Assembly: GCA_963383645.1 (NCBI GenBank)
Contig: OY726571.1
Span: forward strand, 83,538,119 to 83,602,118
Direction of reading: 5' to 3'
DNA from: Muscardinus avellanarius
Lineage: Eukaryota > Chordata > Mammalia > Rodentia > Gliridae
Length of the DNA: 64,000 nt
A model generated the notes under the pieces. That model searched no databases. It worked only from the letters and a program-made list of their open reading frames with translations, and had not been told where the DNA came from. The first letter of the stretch is position 1. Every line of letters starts with the position of its first letter. This document shows positions 10,180-22,199 of the stretch, in pieces. A program made the position numbers and the translations under genes.

Positions 10180-11625
10180 ATGACTCTCTATGCAGCCCAT
10201 GGTCCGCAGGTCAGTGAGATGACTGCAGGAACCGTCAGATCACATGGTAACTGAAGACAGGACAGCGAGGTGGCCTGCTGGTGCACAGTGAGTCTGACCA
10301 GGGCAGCACGGTAGCCCAGCCCTGAGCACCTGCTGAGGAAAGCTGGATGTAAGGGATCAAGGTGAACGGGCAGCCAGCTGGTTAGGTTGCACCTGGGAAA
10401 TCCAGCCTCCATGTTCCCAGCCACTCTTTCTCCTTTTCCCCTCTAGAGTCAACATCCTGGGGTCCTTTGTGGTTGAGCCCTCACAGTGCACCAGTCAGGG
10501 TACCGTGATCCTGAACTGGAAGCAGTATGTCCCCTGGGTGACTTCTCCCTAAGGGATCCCACAGAGGAGATGGATGGGAGGGGATGGGATGGGATGGAGA
10601 AACAGGGTGGCCCTCAGTGTTTTACTTTGGTGAGTTGTTTTATCCTGGAGTATAAAACCCAAGGTGGGCTGCTTTCTGGGATCGCTCAACTATGTAAGTG
10701 GAGGCTTACATTCATCCACTCCGGGCACCAGCTCCCAATGCCCCAAGGCCTCGGTGGACCCTCACTGCCTGCCTGGAGGCAATAAATCTACTCAGGCGAC
10801 TTGCTTTTTTGTATGTGTTGTATATCACTGGACTCACCAAATTGGTAAGCAGTGCACAGCGAAGCTCCTTCACAGTATCTTCCTGGAACTTTGTCCAATG
10901 AACATGCATAGAAAATAAGAATGAAATTGAGGGTCACGAGAGTTTTAGTGCGTAGTCAACTAAGGGATCCTAAGTAGATGGGAGACTGGACCAAGAAATG
11001 CCGGGAGGAGGAGTTGTGTTTCATGCTTATGAAAAGAGTCATGCCTCAGGCGAAATTCTCCATATCCAAAACGTATTATTATTATTTTTAATGTGCTGTT
11101 TTTGTGTTTGTGGGCAAACATATAAGCAAGTTGACTAGGTTATGGCTCATTTTTAAAAAATGAGTTATATTAATGGAAAAAGTTATGAACAAACGTATCT
11201 ATAATTATAATTTTGGTTTTCCCCCCACGATGGTCAGGTTATTGTTGTCACATTTTAGGGATTGGATTTCGTGACTCAGAAGTGCCTTTCCTGTCCTGTG
11301 ATGCTGTGGGAGACAGTTCTTGATTATCTATAAGTGATCTAATCTTCAGGCTGATTCTGAGATTGTCATACAGCTCAATTAATTTATGTTTTAACAACAC
11401 AAGGAAAAGGATCCTCAGAAATAAATCTCAAAATGAGTGTTTGGGACACCTGGTTTGCAAGCTGTCAGAACAATTATGCCTGAACAGGTCCCAGCACAGC
11501 AAAAGATGCTGGCCTCATCTAAAAATACTCAGGATCAGAGGGAAAAATCTTTACTTTGACTAGAAAGGGTAATTACATAGAGGGCTTTTAAGATCTGTAA
11601 TGAAACACTTTCAATGGGGCAGAAA
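10180..11625. other. Intergenic, nothing recognised
   Basis: It holds a short GGGATGGGATGGGATGG run (10573-10597). Several 60-100-codon open frames overlap on both strands at 10490-10918, but none shows splice signals or a recognisable motif. The first part may be a continuation of the decayed ERV. Confidence 0.4.
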
Positions 11626-11629
11626 TTTT

Positions 11630-11795
11630 TATCATTATTTTGAGTACTCTCTAACTTGACAAGTAGATGTTGTTAGCTCAATTTTACAAATGAAGAGATG
11701 GAGGTTTAGGGTATAGATGCAAGGAGCTGAGATTGAAGGATAGGCTTGACTCCAAGGCCCATGTGCTCTTCACCCTGACTCTGTACCCACTGGTG
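11630..11795 (+). mobile_element. MIR-like SINE
   Basis: TCAATTTTACAAATGAAGAGATGGAGGTTTAGGG and the later GGCTTGACTCCAAGGCCCATGTGCTCTTCACC match the MIR core and 3' layout (remaining tissue-of-repeat similarity is low, as expected for MIR). Confidence 0.55.
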
Positions 11796-11982
11796 AGAAA
11801 TTGTAACATCAGGAAATAGAGCAGGGATGAATGGATAGGTCCCATGGGAAGACACACAAATGTTAAGAGCGTGTCTTTGATGAAGATCTAAAAAAAAATT
11901 TTTTTTTAGGAGATAGATGTTCCCATCATACTTTTATAGCTACTGGACACAAAGATCCTCTTCTCATTTCCATTTGAAACAT

Positions 11983-12015
11983 GTTTGTTTGTTTGTTTGT
12001 TTGTTTGTTTGTTTT
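11983..12015. repeat. (GTTT)n simple repeat
   Basis: Eight GTTT units, the expanded tail of the inverted SINE that follows. Confidence 0.95.
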
Positions 12016-12202
12016 GGTACTGGGGATGGAACTCAGAGGCATTCTATCTTCGTGTTATACCACCAACCCGATTTTATTTCTTAGTTTGAAACAGGGTCTC
12101 ACTATGTTGCAGAGGGCTTTAATAAGTTGTCGGGGCTGGCTTTGAACCTGTCTCAGCTTCCCAAGTACTGGGATTACAAGCGTGCATCACTGCACTGGGC
12201 AA
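12016..12202 (-). mobile_element. B1-ID type SINE, inverted
   Basis: GGTACTGGGGATGGAACTCAGAGG to GTGCATCACTGCACTGGGC, in the inverted orientation, with its A tail expanded as the GTTT array. Confidence 0.88.
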
Positions 12203-12254
12203 CATTTTTTTTTTCCAATAAGAAATCTGAGTTCCTGAGTTAACAATTGCACAT

Positions 12255-12665
12255 TCCCTGTGTTTTTCTGTTGCTATAACAAAATACCCGAGGCTGGAAA
12301 AGATATAAAGAGAAGAGGATTACTTAATTCAACATTCTTAAGATTCAAGGGTATGGTTCTAGCATCAACTCAGCTCCGGTTAGGATCTTCAGGCTACATC
12401 ACGACATAGTAGATGCTCTCATGGTGGTAGGGCATGGGAGAGGGAGAAATCATCTGGCAAGAGGGGAAGCCAGAGAGATTCAGGGTCAGACTCACTCTTA
12501 TAACAACTAAACCTCACGGGAACCAAGCAGGAGCCTTCGAGAACGACACTATTCCCTCTGAAGACTTCCCCGGAGTCTAATTATTTCCCATTGGGGCCCA
12601 CCTCTCCAACACTGCACCTCGGGGATCAAGCTTCTGGTACATGAACCTTTACGGGACACACTCTC
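12255..12665 (+). mobile_element. Old interspersed repeat, LTR/DNA class unresolved
   Basis: It begins TTTCTGTTGCTATAACAAAATACCCGAGGCTGG and ends near GGGGATCAAGCTTCTGGTACATGAACC with GGGACACACTC. The same layout recurs at 13920-14400, so these are two members of one dispersed family. Family name not resolved. Confidence 0.6.
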
Positions 12666-12789
12666 ACCGCAGCTCCGGTGAGCGAAGGCGTCCGATGGAC
12701 GCCAGGTTTCACGTGCTTCCCTCAGTCTGTCCTTCCCCACGGCTCACGGCATCGTCGACTTAGTAACAGACCCTACTCTTTGCTTTAGC

Positions 12790-13770
12790 CCTTGCTGCTG
12801 CTTTTTATTAATTAGTTTTATATGCTTTTCTTGGTGTATTGTAATCTCACATCATCATGTATTTCAGAGCTCAAGGAATTACATGCACCTAGCCCTGGTG
12901 AGCTTCCCCCGGCGGACATCCCACTCCCTCCCTTCCCCATACATGATACTGAGATTGGTATTGGTAATTTTACATATGTACACAACTTTAGTGAAAGATT
13001 TTCCTTTATTAATTCTCCTTCCGATCCCTCTTGGCCACTTCCCTCACTCTTGGGCATGCCGCTGATGAACGAGAACTCTCATATTCAAGTTAACTGAGCC
13101 CTGATTTAAGTGGAATTTGAAAAAAAAGACAGAGGGAGGAATTATATGAAGCTTCAAGCTACTATAGAGATGGTAGGTAGGGTGTGGCTGCCACTATGGC
13201 CTCCCGTGGTCCGCGGCTGTTCCCTCCTCTGGGCTGCTTTCTTTCTCTGTGCCAGCCTGGTTTCCTCAAACTGTCTTTCCTCAGAGTGAAATACATGCTT
13301 GCAAAATCTCTCGGCGTCATGAGCAAAGAGTAGGGGCCCAGGCTCTGTGGTCTCAGGAAAGAACGTGGGCCGAGTAGTCAGAGACTCAAGATGGGGAACC
13401 AAGATGAGCTCGCAGGATGAAGCGGCCCCGGGAACTGGACCTGTGAGGAGGCCACAGCTCTCTCACATCCCACACTCAGAGGGGAGGGACGGAGAACAGG
13501 GAGTGCTGCCGCAAGGTACAGAATTCTAGATGCCCACCCTAGCTGTCCAGGGCATCTGTAAATATATTCCCACCCACGGTGAGGGAGCAGGGTCACACTG
13601 TTGGGAATTCACTGGTAGCTATCCAAATTGCAACATGAGATAGGCAAATATTCAGATCCAACAGAGGGCTTTGTAAGAATGTTATGCTTAAAATAATATT
13701 TATTTCAAAGTTATAATCACAACCCCGTAAGTATATTCTTGAATCTTAACTATTTATAAGTATACTATAG
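12790..13770. other. Intergenic, nothing firmly recognised
   Basis: It contains two overlapping open frames on opposite strands (12822-13097 and 13057-12818) and two more at 13154-13402 and 13347-13529. None has splice sites or motifs to support coding. Confidence 0.35.
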
Positions 13771-13775
13771 ATGCC

Positions 13776-13792
13776 GGGGGGGGGGGGGGGGG
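13776..13792 (+). repeat. 17-base G homopolymer
   Basis: An uninterrupted run of 17 G residues. Length is likely polymorphic and prone to sequencing error. Confidence 0.9.
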
Positions 13793-13919
13793 AGAAACCA
13801 TAATATTTAAACGTTTTTGGACCAAGAGGAGGAATTTATTTAAAGAAAGTCCAATTTGTTAGTTTGAACTCTGGTTTTAAATAACTCTCTCTCCTTTTCT
13901 CAGGAGCCACCTGTCTTAG

Positions 13920-14106
13920 CTTTGAATTGCTGTGACAAAATATCTGACAAGAATAACTTACAGAAAGAAGAGTTTATTTTGGCTTGTGGTTTCAGAGGCA
14001 TGTGTTAGCCCATGGCCAGCCAGCTCCACTGCTCTGGGCCTGAGATGAGGCAAAATATCATGGCAGAGGGTGTGGAGGAGCAGAGATGCTCCACTCATGG
14101 CAGCCA

Positions 14107-14182
<76 letters not shown>

Positions 14183-14400
14183 CATCCAGAGACACCTCCA
14201 GTGACCCCCTCCCTCAAGCTAGGTCCCGCATCCCAGCAGTCCATTCAGCCACCAATGGATTAACCCACTGATCAGATCAGAGCCCTCAGGATCCAGTCAT
14301 TGCCTAAATGTCATGCCTCTGCGCCTTGCTGCTTTGCGGCCATGCCTCCAACACACGAGCTTTGGGAGGATATTCCAGATACATACCATAACACCACCCA
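13920..14400 (+). mobile_element. Old interspersed repeat with internal (GA)n
   Basis: It opens with TTGAATTGCTGTGACAAAATATCTGAC and GAGTTTATTTTGGCTTGTGG, and ends with CACGAGCTTTGGGAGGATATTCCAGATACATACC. It is the same family as 12255-12665. A GA array at 14111-14180 has expanded inside it. Confidence 0.6.
14111..14180. repeat. (GA)n microsatellite
   Basis: About 35 uninterrupted GA units. The open frames running through it encode only repetitive Glu-Arg or Leu-Ser and are not genes. Confidence 0.97.
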
Positions 14401-14836
14401 AAGCGGAAGACAACACCAGGCTGTGACTAAAATGGGCACCATGGTGTTCAAATTGGCTATTTCTTCATTTGTATACATTTGCATGAATTAATTCTTGGGA
14501 ATTTGTTCATGATCTTTTGCTTGCTGACTGGCGACCTTAAGGGACTTCCGTGTGTGGGTGTATGTGCACGTGTGTGTGCACGCACATGTATGCTGGGAAT
14601 ACTTGTGCCACAGAGTGCTCATGTGAAGTCCCTTCTGTCCTTTGTCCTGGCTGGGTTGGGACTGGAGAGGGAAGAGCAGCTGCTCAGTTGTGCTGAGCAG
14701 ACATTGTTCTTGGTTCTAAGGTAAGGTTCCACAGAAACGTGTCTCACTACATCCTTGGGAGCCAAGCCCTTCTCTCTCGCCTTCACCATTAAAGGGAGCC
14801 TTGGTTGGCTGGCTTCTTCCATGCAGAATCCAACTC

Positions 14837-14838
14837 TT

Positions 14839-14887
<49 letters not shown>

Positions 14888-14906
14888 TTTATTTATTTAT
14901 TTATTT
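14837..14906. repeat. (TTTA)n microsatellite
   Basis: About 17 TTTA units with one interruption (TTTTTA near 14883). It is the expanded tail of the inverted SINE at 14907. Confidence 0.95.
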
Positions 14907-15111
14907 TGCAGGTCTGGGGATGGAACCTAGGCATTCGACCTCTGAGCTACACCCTCTGCCCTATTTTTTTTTTTAATTCTCTATTTCGCAACAGTGTCTC
15001 ACTAAGTTTTGGAGGGCCTCACAAAGTAGCTGAGGCTGTCTGTGAACCACCATTTCAGGTCTCAGCCTCCTGAATGCTGGGATTACAAGCGTGTGCCACC
15101 ATGCCCAGCTC
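14907..15111 (-). mobile_element. B1-ID type SINE, inverted
   Basis: GCAGGTCTGGGGATGGAACCTAGG to GTGTGCCACCATGCCCAGCTC. The flanking text CAGAATCCAACTCTT occurs on both sides (14824 and 15112), a 15-base target-site duplication. Confidence 0.93.
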
Positions 15112-15415
15112 AGAATCCAACTCTTGATGGTGGAAGCTAGGGTAGGTGGAGAAACACGTCTGGGAAGGCTGTAGGAGGCAGTTCTGGGTTGGGCATCTGA
15201 GCCAGGGAGCTCAGAGTCTGACCTTGGCAGCCTTCCTGCTGCCTCCTTCCTGCTGAGGCATTGGGTCTTCAATTCACTACCCCCGTGGGCCTCCCACAGA
15301 CATAGCACAACCAAGAGCTGCCCTGCTCAGGCCCTCGGTGTGTGGCTGCCCCCCACAGTCCCTCCCTACTGTCTACCTCCCTAAATCCAGAAGAAAGGGG
15401 TGAGCCCCCAAAAGC

Positions 15416-16137
15416 ACAGTCTTGCACAACATAACAATGTTTTGGTCAATGATGGCCCCATATATAATGATTGTCCTATAAAATTATAATGGAGCTGGGA
15501 AATTTCTATCACCCAGTGATGTGTTAGTGAAATGCATTACTTATACGTTGTGGGGATGCTGGTGGAAAGAGAGCCACTGAGCTGCCAGAAGAATAAAAGG
15601 ACAGCACAATTACATAAAGTATACAATATTTGATCATGATAATAAACCACTATGTTACCAGTTACTATATTCTTATTGTTACTTTGGAGTGTGCTTCTCT
15701 TTCTATTTGTAAAAAAAAAAATTATAAACAATAGAATGGCCAGAAATGATGGCACATGCCTATAATCCCAGTCCTTTGGAGGCTGAGGCAGGAAGATGGC
15801 AGGTTTGAGGCCAGCCTCAGTAACTTAGTGAGACCCCCAGCAACTGAGCAAGACCCTGACAAAATAAAAACAAAATAGGGCTGAGGGTGCAACTCAGAGG
15901 TAGAATGTCTCTGGGTTCAATCCCTAGAAACACAAAACAAAGAACCAAATGCTATGATGTGTGACTCCAGCAGCAGCCTCATACATCCCTGGTTGGCTGC
16001 GTCTCTTAGTTGCATCAGGAGGCCCCCTCAAGAGTTAACCCAGGCCCTCTGGGTTTGTGCAGTGTACTCTGCGATGTTTCCACAATGACTAAATCACATT
16101 TCTCAAGACTTTTCCCCCACTAAGCAACACATGACTA
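15416..16137 (+). mobile_element. DNA transposon remnant with terminal inverted repeats, split by a SINE
   Basis: The left end (AGTCTTGCACAACATAACAATG) and the right end (reverse complement AGTCATGTGTTGCTTAGTGG) are imperfect inverted repeats beginning AGTC. Internal text such as ATTATAATGGAGCTGGGAAATTTCTATC and TGATAATAAACCACTATGTTACC matches a dispersed mammalian DNA transposon layout. A SINE at 15738-15940 interrupts it. No transposase frame remains. Confidence 0.6.
15738..15940 (+). mobile_element. B1-ID type SINE
   Basis: GGCCAGAAATGATGGCACATGCCTATAATCCC to GGTTCAATCCCTAGAAACAC, nested in the DNA transposon remnant, so it is the younger of the two. Confidence 0.9.
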
Positions 16138-16139
16138 AT

Positions 16140-17335
16140 GTGGTGGGCTCTGGACATACAGACAACTGAGTTTTATCAGGTGAGGGACACGCGGCCTTTG
16201 GATGCCCTGGGCATTCCTTCTAAGATAATACTTGAGAGGAGGAAAAGGACTGGATTGCTTTATTGAGATCATATTTTTGGCTGGTGGCTGGAGGTGGTAT
16301 GGGAGAGGTAAATGTACAGCCTACCCTTTTCTCCTCTTTATGAGGTTCAGGACAAAAGTTCTGGAACTTTAAGAAGACGAGTTGGCTCTCATAGGATCTC
16401 TGACTTTTAGGGACAAGAGAAGCAAGACACTTTGGAAAGGAACAGAAGAACCTGGGAGTTGTGACCCACTATTTTGACATTTTCTGCCTAATTATTGAGT
16501 CACCATCCGTTTTCCGACACTCTGACATCAAAGAGCCTTAGAATAATGCGGAATATGATTTCTTAAAATTTAGCGGGCACAAAAATCTCTTGAGACCTTG
16601 TTCAAACACAGATTGCTGGGCCCCATGATGCAGAAATTCTGACTGAGGCTCGGGCCTAAGTCACAGGGGGCTGCTTGTCACAGGGGGGACCACACTGCCC
16701 AGCACTGGCGAAGAAGACAGAGCTGACTGTCCTGCAGTCTTGGGAGATTTCTGAAGTCTGACAATAACCCCCCGATTCTACCACAACTTGGGAAGACTTT
16801 GGCAGCAATTTTATAAGCTTTGACGTTGTAACTCCTTCTCTTTTCTTTCCTCAGTCCACATTATAGTGACAATTCATAAGGCAGAAGAAGAAAAAAAAAA
16901 AAACTAGAGCGTCCTGAGATGAACTGGTGGAGGTCTCATCTCTTATAATATTTCTTGATTTCAATATCATTGCCAGAAAGCAGTATCTTTGAATATCCTA
17001 TATCCCCTAAAGCCAGCTTCTCAAGCCTGTCTCCTATCATAAGAACATGCAGGAACGGTGTGCAGACAGGCAACAAGAGGTTGTTTTAGATCTACCAAAG
17101 AGGGCAAGCGGCTCCAGCAACAACTGGCAGGGAGCCCAGCAGATAAGTGGCTGTCCAGGGCTGTTCTCCTCCAAACGAAGGAGGAGCCAAGACTGGAGGA
17201 AGAAAAGCGATATGGAGTGTACTTTCCATTTTCCACTAGAGCTCACTCTATTCCTGTTCAAACAAGCTAAGAAAGAAAATTCTGACCAACAAGAGGTATT
17301 TGGCCTCTGACATTTGCTAATTCTTATTCTATTTC
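16140..17335. other. Intergenic, nothing recognised
   Basis: Unique-looking sequence with no named repeat. Overlapping short frames on both strands at 17021-17310 have no supporting splice signals. Confidence 0.4.
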
Positions 17336-17510
17336 ATTTTTTGCTACTGGGAATTGAATCCAGGGTCAATCTAACTTCAAGATATAACCCCATCCTTATT
17401 TTTTTTAAAATGTGGGTTCACTAAACTACTGAAGCTAGCCTCAAACCTGTGATCCAGCTGTCTCAGCCTCCCCAACACTGAGATCCAGGCATGTGCCATC
17501 ATGCTCAGCT
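17336..17510 (-). mobile_element. B1-ID type SINE, inverted, degraded
   Basis: TTGCTACTGGGAATTGAATCCAGG to GTGCCATCATGCTCAGCT. Several internal deletions show that it is old. Confidence 0.75.
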
Positions 17511-17514
17511 CTTG

Positions 17515-20205
17515 GTGTGACTTCCACACAGTGTAAAGAAATACTAGAGCCACCAAGTGATGTGTATATGTATGAATTCATATTACTTTATGCATTATTT
17601 AATGTAGGTAACAACTATGTTTCTTTGAAGTCTGAGCTTTTAGAGATTATTGTAACCCATGCTCCTTTAAGAGATTAAAAAAACCCCGAAAGCCAATATT
17701 AGAGAGGCTGATATGTCAACTCCAGACATTGTCCGAATTCCTTTTATGACTTTTGACTTTAAGCATGTTCATTCTGCCTTTAAATTCTATTTTATTGAAA
17801 TGTCAAGAAAGGTACCACAACAACACCGAATGTGCAATCAGGTTGTTGTTTAAGCCCATCTCACATAGTGGAGAAATGGCCCAGATTCAAATCCGAGCAG
17901 ATTCACACCTGGGCCATGTGCCTCACTAAGTCTGCTGAAGATGCCGGGGTGGGGCTGAGGGCAGGGCGGGCAGTGGGGGCATGAGAGGCTCCCCACTCCT
18001 CTAAGTCCGGTCTTGGGATTTCCATCGTCATAGCTTACTTATATGGGTGGTGCTGGAGTTGAGCAGAACTTGAGCTCTGCGGCCCCCTGGTGGCTCGCCC
18101 TGCGGCCCTTACTCATATGTGAAGGCCAGGTCAGGATAGGGAAAATCATGCAACATGGTGAGAAGCAAGCTCCAGAACAGATGATGTAGGTGTCCAATTT
18201 CCATATGCGCACACATGCTGGAAAAATACCCAGAGGGCATATGCTAAAATATTTATGGTAGTATCACTGAGAGGAAATATTAAAAAGCTTTTATTTATTT
18301 TTTTCTATGTCAATTTTTCTCTTTGGATTCCCCCCTGTGCCTTTTTTGCAATGATCACACATTGCTTTTGTAACCAGATAGATGAGTTCCATTTTTAAAA
18401 CTGTTTCTTAATCTATCAGGTTAACTGCAAATATTGAGGCTCACCTGCACCAGGCGGAACCCCCGCTGAGACCCAGCTCCACCGGCCTGCTCTCTGCTGG
18501 TAGAAGTCTGACTCCTGGTGAACAGAATCTTCTAGAATGGACTTCTAGTACCTGTACCTGGTCCAGGTACATCTAAAGCTTTTTATCTCCATCCATATCG
18601 ACTTCCAACAAATATGTGCTTTTCACATTCTACATGCCAAGAATGATGGGAATATAAATTTAAAACAGAGACTTAAACAGGTGTCTGTCTAAGAAGATGG
18701 CTTCTCTCTACTGGGGCTCAAGTTTCCTTCTTGTTTCAGTAAGAAAACATAAGACCTTGTTCCCAGTTACTACTGTTTGTAGGCTGTCATGAAGGAAGAA
18801 GTATTTCTCTTGGTAGACTTTCCGATTATAGCTAGTGCAGAAGTGACTGGCTTGCATGAACTGTTTACATGTGGGCGCTGTACTGAAGTATGTTCTTAGT
18901 TGTTCTGACTATTCTTTGGTTCTCAAGGCACAGTCTTGCAGAGAATTTTGTTTCTTCTGAAAGACTGTAGTTGTATTTCTTAGTTCAGAGATCTGCCATC
19001 CTGGGCCTTCTCCTTGTGGCCTTTCAGAACAACCTCCTGCCTTTCTCATCCTGCTTTGTCATCAGGGAAGCTTCTGTTGGTTTTGTCAGTGGGAGGTGCC
19101 AGCGGGAGACAGGAGGGAAGGAGACAGAGGTCAGACCACTCACTTCTCGGGTCCCCCATGGCCATACTCCTCTAGATCTGTAGGAGCGATCAGAGGCGCT
19201 GCTGGCTGCTGTTTTCCTTTGCTCTGCCTCCCAGGCTTTCTCTGGCCTGGAGGGGAACTGTGTCCCACCTGGAGCTGGTCCCCTGAGCCCTCCCACCTCT
19301 GTAACCTGTGATCCTTGTTCAGTGTGTCTCAGTGGCCCCACTGAGAAGGCCGTCTCTGCTGACCTTGGCCTCCACTTGCACAACAGGACAGCAGGTATCC
19401 ATTTCTTCTTCCCGGTTTTAATGGGAATGTTTTAAGTGTGGCAAAATATTTGCTTTTGAAATGACTGCATGGATATTTGTTAATCCTGCTACTAAAAATA
19501 CCTCATTCGGCTTAGTTTCCACTGATGTGTTAAATGCCCTTGAGGCTTTGTTCAAATTTGCATCTGGAATGTCTACGAATATATAACAAGAGGGCTTGTA
19601 AACTGTGGGGACCGCAAATGCTAACTCATAAAATAGAAAGATATCTGTAGCTTTAAAATGGAAGTATAGAAAATTCATACTTTCTAATACAGCATTAGTA
19701 TCAAAAGGACATTAGTATCATTTGGAATTAAATGATGATAATGTCCATGTTTGAAGATTCTTATCTGGAAAAGATGAGTAACAACTATTTGTTGAAACAA
19801 GCAAAGCATTTCCTCTCAAACTTGGTTTTGTAATCATAGAGAAGTGGTTGCCTATCCCGCCCCATCTAAAACATTGCAGGACTCATATTTTAATTTCTCC
19901 CCAATATCATTGCTTTGTGAGGAAGGGCACCGTGTCTGTTTCATACAGGATGATATTCAGAACCAACTGTTTAATAAAATGGCCTTAAATAGCTCTAAGT
20001 GTCTGATGGCTTGAGGTGCAATGTTTAGCATCTCCCATCACATTCACACTTGTGCCGGGGCGGCCCCCGGGAAACAGGCCCGGGCAAACCCTGGACTGAA
20101 TAAAAGGGCCTGTTTCTGAGTTAATGTCACCTCCAGGGTTCATCACAAATACAGTTCTTATCTGGAAGTGACTCCTGCCCTTAATAGTATGTTTAAAGAA
20201 TTGAA
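17515..20205. other. Intergenic, nothing recognised
   Basis: About 2.7 kb without a SINE, the longest repeat-poor stretch outside the genes. A GC-richer part lies at 19090-19330 with overlapping frames on both strands. I see no promoter, splice-flanked exon or poly(A) signal in a convincing arrangement. Confidence 0.4.
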
Positions 20206-20211
20206 AACTGG

Positions 20212-20420
20212 TGGCCAGGCCTAGTGGTGCACACTTATAAACCCAGATACTCAGGGGACTAAGGGGATAGGGGTACAAAGCTGGAGGCCAGCCTGGGCAA
20301 CTTAGTGGAAACCTGTTTTAAAATTAAAAAAAATAAAAAGCGCTGAGGGTGTAGCTTGGTGGTAGAGAGGTCCTGGGTTGAGTCCCTCAAACCCTGGTGC
20401 AAACAAACAAACAAACAAAA
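20212..20420 (+). mobile_element. B1-ID type SINE with (CAAA)n tail
   Basis: GGCCAGGCCTAGTGGTGCACACTT to GTAGCTTGGTGGTAGAGAGGTCC, with the tail expanded to five CAAA units (20400-20420). Confidence 0.88.
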
Positions 20421-21334
20421 AGGAAAGAAAATGTTATCAAGGGAGATGTAAACCTTTTGACAAATTAATGAGTAAAGTTGTTGGATTGATCCCACATTTC
20501 GTTCATTTCCTCCTGAGTCTCACCGGAACTACAACGATGAAATCTTTAAAGCCATCAATATTTAAAAATGGGAGAAGAAGTGAGTTAAGGGGCATATATA
20601 ATGCTGGAGGTTGGAATGGCAGTAGGGAACCCAGAGGGAAGCCAAGAACCTGCGTGATCCACAGGGACGGTGTCTCCAAGGCTCGGCACAGGTGGGGAGT
20701 TAGAGAAGGGCCCCAGTACTCTCTCCCACTTCAGGCCATTGGAGGGCCTCTGAACTGCAAGACCCCAAAATAGAACCAAGGGCTTGGCTCTAACCAGTCC
20801 AAGACTTCCACATTCCCAACACACAGGTCTGCGGGGACCAGAGTCCACGTGGCCCCTCCTACACCTGTTCAGAGCTGCCAATCCGCTTCTCGGTGCTTCC
20901 TGCCTCAATGAGGGACTGATGTAAGAGAGTGATCTAAACAACAGAGGAAAATAAAATCAAAGCGGGAAAATGGAGGTATGTGTGGAGAAAATTCTTGAAA
21001 ACATTAATAGTCTCAGGGAAGTAATGACAAGAAGTCATAAAAAAAAACCAAGTTAAATAGAGGTTATTGAAAAAGAGATAGAGATGAGGGAGGAGGGAGA
21101 GAGAGAAAGGTTGGTTGGTTACAATAAAAGCAGACTCTTGGAAATATAAAATAGGACGATGGCAATGAAGGAGTGAAAAATAAAGTTGGGGAATTTTCCC
21201 AGAAACTGGAGCAAATGACAAAATGATGAGAAGTAAATGGGATCACAGCAGCACATCCAAGAACCAGTGAGAGGGCTAGCATCCACACCAGGAGCTGCAG
21301 AAAGAAGGGCCGAAGAACAGGGACTGCAGGGATC

Positions 21335-21510
21335 TGTAGGTAGGACCATGGGCTCTGCGTCTGACTGCCTCCCCACTTAACAGCTGGGTGGTTCTGACTG
21401 ATAGGAAGTTCCTAAACCTTTCTGTGCCTGTCCCCTTACCTCGAGAAGGTAAATAACGGTACTCAGCTTAACTTATTAAGGATTGAATTAGTCCACACCA
21501 AGTGCTTAGA
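21335..21510 (+). mobile_element. MIR-like SINE
   Basis: CATGGGCTCTGCGTCTGACTGCC, AACAGCTGGGTGG, and CCTAAACCTTTCTGTGCCTG followed by GTAAATAACGGTACTCA follow the MIR core order. Confidence 0.6.
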
Positions 21511-21589
21511 ATCAAGTTGGTATATATTATATTCTCATTAAATGGCAGCTATCATTAATTCACATCTGTGCACTACATATGATGTCACC

Positions 21590-22196
21590 CGCTTCAATCC
21601 ACTGATCTCCCATCTCCACTACCATCACCCTGGTCTGATCTACTATCACTGCCTGGAACTACTGCAAATTCTGATTTCTCCCAATATTCTCATGCCCTCT
21701 CGACCTTCTATAAACTCTAGGTTTGATCATGACACTCCTTTGCTGGAAACCTTTAGTGAGAGCCAAACTCCTTACCATGACAGCAAGGTCCCACATGACC
21801 AGAACCCCTAACCCCTATGACCTTGCCATCTACTCCTCCAATCCAAACACTGCAAATACCTTCCCCTCTCAAGGTCTTTGCACTCATTCCATCTGGAAGG
21901 ATCTTTTCCCAGGTATCTGAATGGCATATCCATTTCCCTAAAGACTTGGACTCAAATACAACCTTCTCTGTGAAATCTACCCTAGCTACTCTAAAACTGA
22001 CCACACCTCCCTATCCTTTCTATCTCCATGCCTTGACCCCTTACTTTCTTCTTAGCATGGTACTTACCTGACATATTATCATTGTTTTTCATACTGTTTT
22101 GTTAACACAGGACTTTTTTCTCTTTTGTCCATCAATGTTTCCAACATCAGGGAGTGCTTAGCACGAGCAGGCACTCAATATCTATTGAATGAATAA
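21590..22196 (+). mobile_element. LINE-2 3' end
   Basis: Recognisable L2 features in order: CTTTGCTGGAAACCTTTAG, CCAAACTCCTTACCATGACAGCAAGG, CAAGGTCTTTGCACTC, TACCTGACATATTATCATTG, and the end CAGGCACTCAATATCTATTGAATGAATAAA. It is unusually well preserved and about 600 bases long. Open frames of 65-89 codons on the plus strand here are remnants of ORF2, not separate genes. Confidence 0.75.
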
Positions 22197-22199
22197 AAA

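Noticed and set aside
8100..10180. A functional retroviral gene
   Set aside because: Every candidate pol frame is interrupted by stops and shifts. Only short motif-level similarity remains.
14012..14271. Glu-Arg repeat proteins over the GA array
   Set aside because: Simple (GA)n translation inside an interspersed repeat.
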